This document shows positions 11,664 through 21,046 of a stretch of 64,000 bases of DNA, one piece after another. Each line of letters begins with the position of its first letter. Within the stretch, counting starts at the first letter, position 1. The DNA is from Myxococcaceae bacterium. Lineage in GTDB: Bacteria; Myxococcota; Myxococcia; Myxococcales; Myxococcaceae. The notes under the pieces are model-generated. The model was not told where the DNA came from and searched no databases. It was given only the letters and a program-made list of their open reading frames with translations. The DNA is taken from positions 1 to 64,000 of the forward strand of contig JAEUJQ010000016.1 of NCBI GenBank assembly GCA_016793095.1, in the 5' to 3' direction. Made by a program: the position numbers and the translations under genes.

Positions 11664-12242
11664 TCACTTCGCCTGGGTGACGGAGTTGCCCATGCCGCCG
11701 ATCGAGATCTTCGGCTTCTTGCCGGTGGCCGCCTGCTTCCAGGTGACGGTGTTGCTCATGCCGTTGGCGGCGATGGAAGCCGCGACGTCGGTCGCGACGG
11801 TGTTGCCCTGACCGTTCACCGCCACCGAGCGGCACGGGCCCGTGAGGGTGATGGTGTGGCCCTGGCCGTTGATCTCCACGTCCTCGTTCTGGGTGCACGC
11901 GTGCGTCTCGGTGCGGCCCTGACCCTGCACCGCCCACTTGCCGTCCTTCACGGTGGGGGCCGGGCCCGCGTTCTCGACGGCGACGCTGCCTGGCGCGACC
12001 TTCACCGTCGCGCCCGAGCCGGCGCCCTGCACGTCCACCGAGCCCGCCTCGTCACCGGTGCTGCCCTCGACCTGCACTGCCGAGCCGCCCGTCTTCACGT
12101 TCACCTGCTTGTTGCCGCTCTGCACCTCGACGCCGCCGGCGCCGGTGCCGACCTTCACGGTCTTCCCGTCTTTCCCTTTGACGACGATCTGGGCGAAGGC
12201 GACGGACGCGAGACAGGAGGAGAGGATGACGAGACGGAACAT
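11664..12242 (-). CDS. Exported DUF3060-like repeat protein
   Basis: 192 residues from the ATG at 12242. A signal peptide (MFRLVILSSCLASVAFA) precedes a Gly/Val/Lys-rich region. The C-terminal half shows the repeated motif of DUF3060 proteins: ACTQNEDVEINGQGHTITL, then CRSVAVNGQGNTV, then ASIAANGMSNTVTW, ending GGMGNSV. Each turn resembles one coil of a small beta-helix, with two Cys that may be disulfide linked. Domain function is unknown. Converges with the exported protein ending at 11651. Confidence 0.75.
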   Translation of the reverse strand: MFRLVILSSCLASVAFAQIVVKGKDGKTVKVGTGAGGVEVQSGNKQVNVKTGGSAVQVEGSTGDEAGSVDVQGAGSGATVKVAPGSVAVENAGPAPTVKDGKWAVQGQGRTETHACTQNEDVEINGQGHTITLTGPCRSVAVNGQGNTVATDVAASIAANGMSNTVTWKQAATGKKPKISIGGMGNSVTQAK

Positions 12243-12324
12243 GGGAGCTCCCTGAGAGAGATGACGCCAGCAGCGTCGTAGCCGCAGGTGAGTTGCCTGT
12301 CGATGCCCGACCGATCCGTTCGCG

Positions 12325-13620
12325 CTACTTCTTCTTCGGCTGCTGCTTCGGATCGACCATCTGGGACACGGTGTCCTCGCTGACAGCCAGTCGGCGGCGC
12401 AACGCGTCGAGGGCCGTCGCCGCGGCGAACGAGCGCACCCGCTCGCGGTCCCCACCGAAGACGTGCCGCTCCACCGTGACGCCGGCGGGCGTCGCCACCC
12501 CGAGGTACACCGTGCCGACGGGGTTCTTCTCGTCGCCACCGGTCGGGCCGGCGTAGCCCGTCGTCGAGAGCCCGCAGGCCGTGCCAAGCACCTCGCGCAC
12601 CCCGACCGCCATCGCCTCGGCCACCTCCGCTGACACCACGCCGTGGGTGTCCACGAGCGCGGCCGGCACCTTCGCCCACGTCGTCTTCGCGCTCACTGCG
12701 TAGGTCGCCGCGCCGCCCACGAACCAGCCGCTCGCTCCGGAGACGTCGGTGCACGCCGCGCTGATGAGCCCGCCCGTGCACGACTCGGCGACGCCCATCG
12801 TCCACCCGCGGGCGAGCAAGGCGCGGCCGAGGACCTGCGCGAGCGTCTCATCATCGACGCCGAACACGGTGTCTCCCAGCACGGCGCGCGCGTCTGCCTC
12901 GGCGGCCTCGACGAGCTGGCGGGCGGCGGCGTCGTCGGGGGCGGTCGCGAGCAGCTTGAGGTGGTTCTCGGGGGCGTGGGTCCGATAGCCGAAGGTGACT
13001 TTCGGGTGCCGCGGCAACAGCGGCCGCATCTTCTCGTCCAGGTGCGACTCGGGGACGCCCATCGTCTTGAGGATCCGGAGCCGCGTGACGCCGGCGCGGG
13101 CCACCATCGCCTCGAGGCGAGGCAGCACGAAGGTCGCGACGAGGTGGCGGTATTCCCGCGGCACGCCGGGGACGAAGAAGAACGTGCACGCCCCGCGACG
13201 CTGAATGATGAGCGGCGCCGACCCCTCTGCGTTGAGCACCGCCTCGGCCCCCACCGGCACCCGCGCCTGGCGGGCGTTGTTGGGCGTGAGCGCGATGCCC
13301 CGCTTCGCGAACCGCGCGCGGATGTGCTCCAGCACGCGCTCGTCCTCCACCAGGCCCACGCCCGAGGCCTCGGCCGCGCACTCGATGGTGAGATCGTCGG
13401 TCGTCGGCCCGAGTCCGCCCGAGACGAGCACCACGTCGCAGCGCGCGGCCAGCGTGTCGAGCACCTCGATGAGGTCGCCGCGCACGTCTCCCACCACCGT
13501 CGAGCGCCGCACCGTGAGGCCACAGCGATCGAGGAGGAGCGTCTGGAAGAAGCGGCTGTTGGTGTCGGCCGTCAGCCCCGTGAGCAGCTCGTCCCCGGTG
13601 CAGAGCGTCTCGACCCTCAC
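12325..13620 (-). CDS. cinA: CinA-family nicotinamide-nucleotide amidohydrolase
   Basis: 431 residues. The N-terminal molybdopterin-binding-like (MoCF) domain shows TGDELLTG, DTN and the GGLGPTTDD signature; the C-terminal CinA (PncC) domain shows AESCTGGLISAACTDVSGAS, which supplies the nucleophilic Ser for NMN deamidation, part of pyridine-nucleotide salvage. The start is the GTG at 13620, preceded by GGAG, 19 bases after pssA, so it is the second gene of that operon. Full length for the two-domain form. Confidence 0.93.
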   Translation of the reverse strand: MRVETLCTGDELLTGLTADTNSRFFQTLLLDRCGLTVRRSTVVGDVRGDLIEVLDTLAARCDVVLVSGGLGPTTDDLTIECAAEASGVGLVEDERVLEHIRARFAKRGIALTPNNARQARVPVGAEAVLNAEGSAPLIIQRRGACTFFFVPGVPREYRHLVATFVLPRLEAMVARAGVTRLRILKTMGVPESHLDEKMRPLLPRHPKVTFGYRTHAPENHLKLLATAPDDAAARQLVEAAEADARAVLGDTVFGVDDETLAQVLGRALLARGWTMGVAESCTGGLISAACTDVSGASGWFVGGAATYAVSAKTTWAKVPAALVDTHGVVSAEVAEAMAVGVREVLGTACGLSTTGYAGPTGGDEKNPVGTVYLGVATPAGVTVERHVFGGDRERVRSFAAATALDALRRRLAVSEDTVSQMVDPKQQPKKK

Positions 13621-13639
13621 GCCGGCTCCGGGCGGGTCG

Positions 13640-14479
13640 TCACAGCACTTCCTGGTCGTTCACGTCGTCGTCGTCCGACTCGTCTTCGTCCTCGTCGATG
13701 ACGGCGGCGGCGGCGGTGAGCGCGGCGGCCTTCTTCTCGACCAGGTGCTTGCGGAGCAGCACCACCGACTCGATGAGTCCCGACACCAGGTACAGCCCGA
13801 AGTAGGCGACCAGCACCGACGCCGGGTGCACCCGGGTGGCGATGAAGATGCCGCCGGCGAGGATGAAGAGCAGCACCATCATCGAGCGCTTCGAGAGCTT
13901 GAGGTCTTTGAAGGTGCGGTAGCGCACCGTGGACACCATGAGCAGCGCCAGGAACACGACTGCCCCGAAGACCGGCCACCGCAGGGCGTCGGGCAGCGCG
14001 CCGCCCCGCGCCGCCTGGAAGGCGATCACCATCGACACCAGGCCGCCCGCCGCGAAGGGGATCGGCATGCCGACGAAGAAGCGCGACGCGCCGCCGTGCG
14101 GGGAGCGGATGGCGAGCACGTTGAAGCGCGCGAGGCGCAGGGCGCCGCAGGCCGCGAACAGGAACGCCCCGAAGAGGCCCACGATGCCCAGCGGCTGCAG
14201 GGCCCACTTGAAGATGAGCAGGGCCGGCGCCGCCCCGAAGGTGACGACGTCGGCTAGCGAGTCGAGCTCCTGGCCGAAGAGGCTCTGCGTCTTGGTGAGC
14301 CGCGCGACCCGCCCGTCGAAGCCGTCGAAGAAGATGCCGAAGAAGATGGCCAGCGCGGCCTGGTACAGTTGGTTCGGTCCGGCCTCGCCCGTGCACAGCG
14401 TCATCGCGTAGAAGCCGCAGAAGATGGACGACACCGTGAACAGGTTGGGCAGGACGAACATCAGGTCGCGCAGCTGCAT
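13640..14479 (-). CDS. pssA: CDP-diacylglycerol-serine O-phosphatidyltransferase
   Basis: 279 residues; an integral membrane enzyme making phosphatidylserine, the precursor of phosphatidylethanolamine. The CDP-alcohol phosphatidyltransferase signature DGx2ARx8Gx3Dx3D is complete (DGRVAR ... GQELDSLAD, around residues 50-72) and supplies the metal-binding Asp residues. Start MQLRDLMFVLPNLFT leads directly into the first membrane helix, and several hydrophobic helices follow. The C-terminus is an Ala/Glu/Asp-rich tail with a run of acidic residues (DEDEDESDDDD), which is an extension relative to the core enzyme. First gene of an operon with cinA. Confidence 0.92.
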   Translation of the reverse strand: MQLRDLMFVLPNLFTVSSIFCGFYAMTLCTGEAGPNQLYQAALAIFFGIFFDGFDGRVARLTKTQSLFGQELDSLADVVTFGAAPALLIFKWALQPLGIVGLFGAFLFAACGALRLARFNVLAIRSPHGGASRFFVGMPIPFAAGGLVSMVIAFQAARGGALPDALRWPVFGAVVFLALLMVSTVRYRTFKDLKLSKRSMMVLLFILAGGIFIATRVHPASVLVAYFGLYLVSGLIESVVLLRKHLVEKKAAALTAAAAVIDEDEDESDDDDVNDQEVL

Positions 14480-14506
14480 GCGCCGGGCACCATACCAGTC
14501 CTCGCC

Positions 14507-15574
14507 ATGACGCTGCTGATCATCGTCGCGGCCGTGATCGCCGCGCTCGCGCTGTGGGTGGTGGGGTCCCGGGTGGCCTTCCACCTCGAGGACCGGCCGC
14601 GGCTCGTGAGGGCGACGACGGTCGACGGGTGGACGCTGTCGCTGTGGCACCGCGCGCCGAGGCAGCAACGCTTCGTCCAGCCCGTCGTGCTGTGCCATGG
14701 CCTCGGGAACAACCACGCCATCTTCGAATTCCGCGGGCGCTCGCACCTCGCGCGGGTCCTGGCGGACGCGGGCTTCCACGTGTTCAGCGTCGACTTTCGC
14801 GGGGCCGGCCGGTTCGCGCCGCCTGACCCGTCGTTCGTCGAGGGCACCATCGACGACTACGTCGATCGCGACGCGCCGGCGCTGCTCGACGCCGTGCAGG
14901 CCGCGACGGGCCAGCGGCAGGTGCTCTGGGTCGGCCACTCGCTCGGCGGCATCGTCGGCGTGCTGGCGTCGGCGCGGCAGGCGAAGGGCCGGCTCGCCGC
15001 GCTGGTGACGGTGGGCAGCCCGCTCTTCTTCGAGCCGCGCTCGCTCTTCCTTCGGGCGCTGCGGCTGGGCCGGTTCTTCGCGCCCGCCGGGGTCTTCCCT
15101 GCACGCGTGCTCTCGACGCTCTTCGCGCCGCTGGCCGGGTGGTTCCCGGCGCCCCCCGTGGCCCACCTCACGGCGCGGCTCGACAACGTCGATGGCCGCG
15201 ACCAGCGCTACCTGCTCGCCAACGTGTTCGCGGATCTCTGGAGCGGCGTGATGGAGCAGCTCGAGGGGTGGATCCGCAGCGGTCGTATGACGAGCGCCGA
15301 GACGGGAGAGGATCTGCGCACGCCGGCGCTGGCGGTGCATGACGTGCCCACGCTCGTGGTGGGCGGCTCAGTCGATCACCTCGCGCCGCTGAGCGTGACC
15401 CAGCGCTTCTTCTCCGAGCTGCAGGCCGCCGAGAAAGAGCTGGTCCTGGTGGGGACGGCGTTCGGTCAGGCGGTCGAGTACGGGCATGGCGATCTGCTCG
15501 TCGGGCGTGACGCCGACCGTGACGTGTACGCGCCCATCGTGCGGTTCCTCGAGCGGCAGGCGACCCCGAGCTGA
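14507..15574 (+). CDS. Membrane-anchored alpha/beta-hydrolase
   Basis: 355 residues from the ATG at 14507. One N-terminal membrane helix (residues 2-20), then an alpha/beta-hydrolase fold. Visible are the oxyanion turn CHGLGNNH (63-70), the nucleophile elbow GHSLGG at 143-148 with Ser145, a likely acid in VGGSVDHLAP near 290, and a catalytic His in YGHGDLLVG near 329. The pattern HGLGNNH plus VDFRGAG suggests a lipase, esterase or polyester depolymerase relative; the substrate is not predictable. It diverges from pssA with only 27 bases between the two starts, so at least one promoter must lie inside coding sequence. Confidence 0.85.
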   Translation: MTLLIIVAAVIAALALWVVGSRVAFHLEDRPRLVRATTVDGWTLSLWHRAPRQQRFVQPVVLCHGLGNNHAIFEFRGRSHLARVLADAGFHVFSVDFRGAGRFAPPDPSFVEGTIDDYVDRDAPALLDAVQAATGQRQVLWVGHSLGGIVGVLASARQAKGRLAALVTVGSPLFFEPRSLFLRALRLGRFFAPAGVFPARVLSTLFAPLAGWFPAPPVAHLTARLDNVDGRDQRYLLANVFADLWSGVMEQLEGWIRSGRMTSAETGEDLRTPALAVHDVPTLVVGGSVDHLAPLSVTQRFFSELQAAEKELVLVGTAFGQAVEYGHGDLLVGRDADRDVYAPIVRFLERQATPS

Positions 15575-15606
15575 CCGGCGCGGCCTGGTGAGGGCGTGCC
15601 GCCCGC

Positions 15607-17670
15607 CTACAGCACGCAGCCCGGTGTGAAGAGCGACTCGCCCAGGACCGCCTGTCGGAGCTGTGCGCGCTCTCGTTTCCAGAAGCACAGCGTGTCGGCC
15701 TCACGCAGGTAGCCGTAGTCGTAGAGGGTGGGCGTGACGTGGTTCCCCAGGACTTCGGCGGGGTCAGGATCCCACAACGCCTTCCTTCGCCTCGAGACGA
15801 CGGCCTCGGCGCGCGCCAGCTCGGCCTCAGCCTCCGAGAGGAGCGTGTCGAAGGGTTGGCCGTTCGCGCGAGCGAGCGCGACCCGGTACGCGAGCAGCAT
15901 GAAGCGGCCGCGGACGGCGGTGATCGCCACCCCGTCGAGCAGCTCGACGAAGTAGGGGTTGTCAGGCGGGAGCGAGAGCCCTCTCAGCTCCTCGTCGAGC
16001 GCCGTCTGCTGCGCGGCGAAGGCGCCCAGGGGGTCGAGGACCTGCTTCTGGAAGGCCTGGCGGTCTGCTTCCTTCATGGCGACGAGCTCGGCGAACGTCA
16101 CCCGGTCCGGCTGGGCGACGATGCCCCGGCTCTTGCCCACCTCGAGAACCGCGTCGCGTCCCGCGAGGTACGGCCCGAGGCGGCGGCCGATGAGGGCCTC
16201 GTACTGAAGCTCTCCCAGCTTCTCGACCACGTCGATCGCCCTTGCTCCGGGCGCCCCGAAAGGCGCGAACTGCTCGCGCAGCGCCCCAGCCCAGGCGTCT
16301 GGAAGCGCGAACGCCATGCGGAGGTTGGCGACGTCGTTCTGCCAGTAGCCCCACTCCCAACCCGAGCTGAAGACCTGGAAGCGACGCAGGGGGCCCGCCT
16401 GGCGGAGCCGTTCGAGCTCGAGGTGGCGGCTCTTCACGTACAGCGGAAGGTACGTCGGGACCGAGTTGTCCCAGGCGACCCAGTACGCCGACTCCGGGTA
16501 GTAGCCCACGGGTGAGCCGGCGCGGAGCCGGCCCTCGAGGAACGAGCGATGCTCCGAGAAGTCATCATGCAGGTAGGCCCCACCCGCGTCGTCGTAGAGG
16601 TTGTAATAGAAGACCGTGTGCACCCACGGCACGATGGCCGGGTTCGCGTACCGCACGAGGAAGTAATAGAGCTGGCGGGTTCCCCGGTACTCGACGCGCA
16701 GGGCGTCGGAGTTGCCGACGTGAATCACCGCGGTCACGCCAACGCCGGGCCGCACCCGCTGGAGCGCTGCGTACGTCGCGTCCACCAGCTGGACGAAGCG
16801 GTGCGGGTCGGCACGAGAGAACTCTCCAAACGAGAGGCTCACGGAGTCGAAGGGCAGCTCGTCGAGCAGCACGTGAAGCCGCCGCTCGAGTTCAGGGATC
16901 GGGTCTGGCGACTGGTCATCGTCGATCAGGTCGAAGGCGTTCTGCAGATTCGACCTGCCGAAGAGCTGCACCGTGACGCTGGTGAGGACGCCGCGTGACT
17001 TCGCCTCTGTCAGGATCTCGCTGGTGTGCGCGCGCCACGCGTCGAGCACCGGCCCGCCTGCGGTGATGTCGTCGAGGGCGTACCAGGAGAGCTGGTTGCC
17101 CCGGTTCTTCACGACGAAGTCGATCGTTCGCTTCGCGCCCTCGAGGTTCCGGGCGGACGGCACGCAGAAGTCGTGCATGGCCTCGGTGGGATGCAGCGTG
17201 TGCAGGTGCAGGCCCCGCCGCTCGTCCACCTCAGGAGCGAGGTCTTTGCCGAGGTCGGCCTCGCCGATGGGAAGGTAGACCTCGGGGATCCACGCCCTCC
17301 ACGGATGGTGGAACCGGTACCCGTGGAGCTCGAGCAGGTGCGCGATGCCGTACTGGAGCCCGAGCGGGGAGCCTCCGCTGATGGTGAAGCGGTGGCCCTC
17401 GCGGTCGATCCGGTAGCACTCGGTGCAGTCGGCGCGTTCCACCACCGCGACGACGAACTGCCTCAGACCGGGTGCGCGCTCGGGGGTCTGCGCGGTCCGC
17501 TGCGACAGCCGGGGATCGCCGATGAAGCGCAGGCTGGCCTCGACCATTGGCGCCACCCGCTGCGTCGACACGAACTCGATGCCGGGCGACGGCGGGGCGC
17601 AGCTCAGCAGCAGGAGCCCGGCGAGGATTCGCGTCGGCGGGCTCGGCTCAGAGGGGTTGCAGTTGGTCAC
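15607..17670 (-). CDS. Large lipoprotein with a glycosidase-like fold
   Basis: 687 residues from the GTG at 17670, chosen for the GGAGAG just upstream and because it gives a clean lipoprotein leader (RILAGLLLLSCAPP). The N-terminal part resembles the domain that precedes the barrel in GH20/GH67-type glycosidases (GGSPLGLQYGIAHLLELHGYRFHHP). A probable TIM barrel follows (RRGLHLHT, NRGNQLSWYALDD, FDSVSLSFGEFSRADP, VTAVIHVGN, PWVHTVFYYNLYDD, GYYPESAYWVAWDNS), with acidic residues at strand ends that could be catalytic. The C-terminal 250 residues are helical. No exact family is recognised. Downstream partner of the beta-helix lipoprotein 52 bases upstream; together they suggest extracellular polysaccharide processing. 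Confidence 0.75.
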   Translation of the reverse strand: MTNCNPSEPSPPTRILAGLLLLSCAPPSPGIEFVSTQRVAPMVEASLRFIGDPRLSQRTAQTPERAPGLRQFVVAVVERADCTECYRIDREGHRFTISGGSPLGLQYGIAHLLELHGYRFHHPWRAWIPEVYLPIGEADLGKDLAPEVDERRGLHLHTLHPTEAMHDFCVPSARNLEGAKRTIDFVVKNRGNQLSWYALDDITAGGPVLDAWRAHTSEILTEAKSRGVLTSVTVQLFGRSNLQNAFDLIDDDQSPDPIPELERRLHVLLDELPFDSVSLSFGEFSRADPHRFVQLVDATYAALQRVRPGVGVTAVIHVGNSDALRVEYRGTRQLYYFLVRYANPAIVPWVHTVFYYNLYDDAGGAYLHDDFSEHRSFLEGRLRAGSPVGYYPESAYWVAWDNSVPTYLPLYVKSRHLELERLRQAGPLRRFQVFSSGWEWGYWQNDVANLRMAFALPDAWAGALREQFAPFGAPGARAIDVVEKLGELQYEALIGRRLGPYLAGRDAVLEVGKSRGIVAQPDRVTFAELVAMKEADRQAFQKQVLDPLGAFAAQQTALDEELRGLSLPPDNPYFVELLDGVAITAVRGRFMLLAYRVALARANGQPFDTLLSEAEAELARAEAVVSRRRKALWDPDPAEVLGNHVTPTLYDYGYLREADTLCFWKRERAQLRQAVLGESLFTPGCVL

Positions 17671-17722
17671 GTTCGCTCTCCGGGGTGCGACTCGTCCGGG
17701 GGGCCAGGAGTCGGTGCCGGCG

Positions 17723-19366
17723 TCAGCGCCAGGCGCAGCCGGTGCGGCCATCGGCCGTCGAGACCCACCCCAGCGCGGGCCGGCACACGCAGGTCGTGTA
17801 GCTCTGCGTGAGCACCACCGCGCCGTCGAACGCGTCGGCGCACGTGTTCGGAGCAGCGCCGTAGCGCTTGAGCCGTAGCGCGCCGTTGATGTCCAGCCCC
17901 GTCCACTCCACGTTGTTCGGCCAGGTCGCGTTCGGGCCCTGCGACACCTGATTCCCGATCACCGACAGGAAGCCGTTCTCGCCGTTGCGCTGCAGCGTGT
18001 AGTGGAAGTTCTCCTGGCCCAGCCTCAGGAGCGGCTGCCCGGGCTGCGTCGGGGCGATGAGCTCGAGGAGTGGGCCAGGCAGTTGCTGACCTCGCACCGA
18101 CACCTGCTGCGCTTCGACTCCCCGTTCGTCGAGCCGCTGCGGTCGCGTCACCAGGCCGCGAAAGTCGCCGCCGAGCTCGCCGTTGAAGGGGTTCACCCAC
18201 CGGTCGCTCACCGAGACGACGTGGCTGAAGCTGCCCTCACCGACGAACTCGACCCTCCGACGGCCTGGCGTCCCGTCTGCGCCGGGCGTGCTGCGGCCCG
18301 GGAAGCTCGACCCGACGCTGTTGAACCAGACGGTGCCTTCGACCAACACGCCCTCCCCGAGGAACGCGTGCTCGAGCAGCAGGCGCGGCTGGTGCGGTGT
18401 CGCCGATGGGAGCACGCGAATGGCCAGCGTCGTCCCTTCGGCGTGCAGCTCGGTGACCCGCATGCTGGTGAAGGCCGCGAGCTCGAGGCATGGGCCCGTC
18501 ACGGCGCGCCCAGCGACGGTTTGCCCTTCGCAGTTGAGCTGCAGGAGGTGGAGGTTGGCGCCCTCGACGCGCACGCCCACCTGGTCCTGGCCCTGGAAGA
18601 CGGTGAGGTTGTGCACGTTCCAGTTCGACATGTTCCACGAGCGGGCGTGCAGACCGACGGTGTTGTTCTCGAGGACGACCTGGTCGAGCTGCACCCCGTC
18701 GAGCATCGGGTCGCGGGCGCGGTCTTCGAGGCCAGAGCTGGCAGAGATGCCCATGGTGAAGCCGGCGATGCGCACGTTCTCGACCGTCAGGTGCCGCACC
18801 CACTCGTGCGCTGGCAGGTCGCCGGTGACGAGCAGGCCCACCGTGGCGCTGTCCCGGGCGATGGGCTCACGAATGGGCCAGTTCTCGACGCCTGGCCCGA
18901 GGTTGCGGAGCTCGAGATCTCTGATGACGACGTCAGCGAGCGCCACTCCACGCAGGCGCAGCAGGGGACGGCCACGGGTGATCAGCCGCACCTGACAGAA
19001 GCCTGCCTGGGTCGAGTTCACCCCGATGAGCTGAACGCCGGCGGGCACGTCGAGGGTGTCGCTGATGTTGTAGTGGCCACCAGGCACGCGCACGATGCCC
19101 CCGCCGTTCGAGGCCCCACCGCCCCCCGGCGCGAACCACCGGAGCGCGCACTTGAACGCCGCGGTGTCGTCCGTCTGGCTGTCGCCCTTCGCGCCGAAGT
19201 CGGCGACGGACACCTCGCCTCGCGGACCGGCGCCAGTGTACCGACAGCCGGTGCCTCCGACAGGGGCGGCATCGAGCGCCGCCCCGGTGCTCGACGTGTG
19301 ATCGGGGGGCACGTTTCCGCATGCGACAAGCACACAACTGACGAGGGCAAGGGAGTGAGTGGTCAT
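17723..19366 (-). CDS. Pectate-lyase-3-like right-handed beta-helix lipoprotein
   Basis: 547 residues. The leader MTTHSLALVSCVLVACGN has the lipobox Cys at residue 16. Residues about 50-80 carry the family entry motif VSVADFGAKGDSQTDDTAAF, which opens pectate-lyase-3/polygalacturonase-like beta-helices, followed by GGGIVRVPGGHYNISDTLDVPAGVQLIGV. Many short strands with Asn/Val ladders follow, ending in a Cys-rich segment (TCVCRPALGW ... GCAWR). Some relatives cleave or bind polysaccharides, others are phage or surface spikes. It is first in an operon with the glycosidase-like lipoprotein and diverges from the sigma-factor gene. Confidence 0.82.
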   Translation of the reverse strand: MTTHSLALVSCVLVACGNVPPDHTSSTGAALDAAPVGGTGCRYTGAGPRGEVSVADFGAKGDSQTDDTAAFKCALRWFAPGGGGASNGGGIVRVPGGHYNISDTLDVPAGVQLIGVNSTQAGFCQVRLITRGRPLLRLRGVALADVVIRDLELRNLGPGVENWPIREPIARDSATVGLLVTGDLPAHEWVRHLTVENVRIAGFTMGISASSGLEDRARDPMLDGVQLDQVVLENNTVGLHARSWNMSNWNVHNLTVFQGQDQVGVRVEGANLHLLQLNCEGQTVAGRAVTGPCLELAAFTSMRVTELHAEGTTLAIRVLPSATPHQPRLLLEHAFLGEGVLVEGTVWFNSVGSSFPGRSTPGADGTPGRRRVEFVGEGSFSHVVSVSDRWVNPFNGELGGDFRGLVTRPQRLDERGVEAQQVSVRGQQLPGPLLELIAPTQPGQPLLRLGQENFHYTLQRNGENGFLSVIGNQVSQGPNATWPNNVEWTGLDINGALRLKRYGAAPNTCADAFDGAVVLTQSYTTCVCRPALGWVSTADGRTGCAWR

Positions 19367-19470
19367 GCGGGGAGGACGAGCGGTCGAGTCGAACCGTGCA
19401 CACCCGGGCGTCCAGGGAATCCACCGGGTTCCGTCGGTCGCGATCGGACCTGGAGCGAAGAGGCGGCGAG

Positions 19471-20292
19471 GTGCTGGCAGCCGGCTCGTGTTCGGGCCAA
19501 TCTCGCGCCGTGTCCTCGACGGTCTCGCGCGCAGTCACGGCGTTCCCTGCGCTGGCTTCCCGGCGGGCGGACTTCGAGCGGTGGCTCGCCTCGGTGGCCC
19601 CGCGCTCCTCCTGGGGCGAGCTCAACCTCGACGATCTGGCCCTCGCGTGGCTCGCGTCGAAGCACGAGCCATCGGCTGTCAACGAGCTCGATCGTCGGCT
19701 CCGGAGCGTCGCCCGCGCGCGGCTGCGGAACGACTCCGGGACCCTCGAAGAGGTCCTTCAGCGGGCGCGCGAGCGACTCCTGGTGGGCGATCGGCCCCGC
19801 CTGCTCGCCTATCGAGGGCGCGGTTCGCTCGTGCAGTACCTGAAGGCGGTCGTCGCCACGGTCGCCATCGATCTGTCCCGCGGAGCCCACACTCGCGAAG
19901 AGGGCGCAGACAACCAGACGTTCCTCAACGCCGCGGCAGAAGAAGCTGGCGTGGACGCGCGCCTCGCCCACGCGTCGTGGCGGAAACACTTCACCCAGGC
20001 CTTCACCGAAGCGCTGGCCACGCTCGAGACCGAGGAGCGCACCTGGCTGCGCATGCGGTTCGTGGACGGCCTCTCGACGGACGCTGTCGGCGCCGCCTTC
20101 GGTGTCCATCGCACCACCGCGATGCGCCGACTCGAGAAGGCTCAGGCGGCGTTGTTGAGCGAGACGCGTCGTCGCCTGGCACGGCAGATGAAGCTCGACG
20201 CTCGCGAAGTGGACAGCCTCGTCCGCGGAATGCGGCTGTCTCTGGCAGAGAACCTCTCGCGCATTCTGCCGAGGCTGCCCGTCAGCTCGTGA
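19471..20292 (+). CDS. ECF-like RNA polymerase sigma factor
   Basis: About 273 residues. The GTG at 19471 follows GAAGAGG by seven bases; a GTG at 19510 is an alternative, and the true start is uncertain. A sigma region 2-like helix is seen in LAYRGRGSLVQYLKAVVATVAIDLSR, and region 4 in LETEERTWLRMRFVDGLSTDAVGAAFGVHRTTAMRRLEKAQ, a helix-turn-helix that would contact the -35 box. The tail REVDSLVRGMRLSLAENLSRIL is an added helical segment of the kind seen in myxobacterial sigma factors of this type. It converges on the gene pair ending at 20282 with an 11-base overlap, and that pair includes a Ser/Thr kinase with an anti-sigma-like zinc finger. Confidence 0.83.
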   Translation: MLAAGSCSGQSRAVSSTVSRAVTAFPALASRRADFERWLASVAPRSSWGELNLDDLALAWLASKHEPSAVNELDRRLRSVARARLRNDSGTLEEVLQRARERLLVGDRPRLLAYRGRGSLVQYLKAVVATVAIDLSRGAHTREEGADNQTFLNAAAEEAGVDARLAHASWRKHFTQAFTEALATLETEERTWLRMRFVDGLSTDAVGAAFGVHRTTAMRRLEKAQAALLSETRRRLARQMKLDAREVDSLVRGMRLSLAENLSRILPRLPVSS

Positions 20293-21046
20293 AGAGCCAC
20301 GCCAGCGCGCCCGCCACCAGCGCAGCCGCCGCCGCGCCTGCGACGAGCGCGATGGTGTAGTCGCGGTTCGCGCGCACCGCGAGCGCTTCGACCTCGGGTC
20401 GTGGCACGAGACTCGGGTTCGGAGTCGCCTCCACGCGGACTCGCCCATCGGTCGCGAACCCCAGGAAGATGCCCGAGGTGACTGCCGTTGCTCCGGCTCC
20501 GCTCAACAGGATCCAGGCCGGGGCCCGGGAACGCGTGACTCGAACTGGCGGAGGGGGAGGGGTCTCGGTCAAGGGGACCGACACCACCACGACCGGCGGG
20601 GCGCGCTCGGGTTCGCGGACGGGCGCGTCGACGAGCGGGGCCGAGGGCAGGGCGTCCTTGACCCGCTGCGCGAAGGCGTGCACCTGGCGCCGGTCTTCTT
20701 CCCTCAGCCGCTCAGCGACCGAGAACGTCAACTGGGCCACCGAAGCTCCGTCGTCAGGCCGGAGCGCCTCGATGTCGAGGGTGGTCTGCTTCCGTCGCGG
20801 CGCAATCGTCACGCCCACCAGGACAGCGAGCTTCTCCGTCCGGGCAACGCCGATCAGACACTCGCGCGCCCCGGCACACGAGGTCGTCAGCCGGCGAACT
20901 GGCAAGCCCACGGCGACGAGCTCCTGCTCGACCACGTCGAGGTAGACTGCGGGTGGCGTTCCCGTCTTGCCCAGCTGCGCCGACAAGGTCAGGCCAACGG
21001 AGGGCGCAGTCGCCACGGCCAGCAGGGTGACCCAGGAGAGCATCAT
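20282..21046 (-). CDS. Membrane protein of unknown function beside the kinase
   Basis: 254 residues. The start ATG at 21046 overlaps the kinase stop by four bases (ATGA), implying translational coupling. A signal peptide (MMLSWVTLLAVATAPSVG) is followed by a periplasmic domain with a Cys pair (TTSCAGARECLIG) that could bond, a Pro-rich linker (residues about 145-170) and two hydrophobic segments near the C-terminus (PAWILLSGAGATAVTSGIFLG and IALVAGAAAAALVAGALAWLF). The layout, with a sensing domain and membrane helices, suits an input component for the kinase, but this is inference. Its last 11 bases overlap the sigma-factor gene. Confidence 0.8.
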   Translation of the reverse strand: MMLSWVTLLAVATAPSVGLTLSAQLGKTGTPPAVYLDVVEQELVAVGLPVRRLTTSCAGARECLIGVARTEKLAVLVGVTIAPRRKQTTLDIEALRPDDGASVAQLTFSVAERLREEDRRQVHAFAQRVKDALPSAPLVDAPVREPERAPPVVVVSVPLTETPPPPPVRVTRSRAPAWILLSGAGATAVTSGIFLGFATDGRVRVEATPNPSLVPRPEVEALAVRANRDYTIALVAGAAAAALVAGALAWLFTS

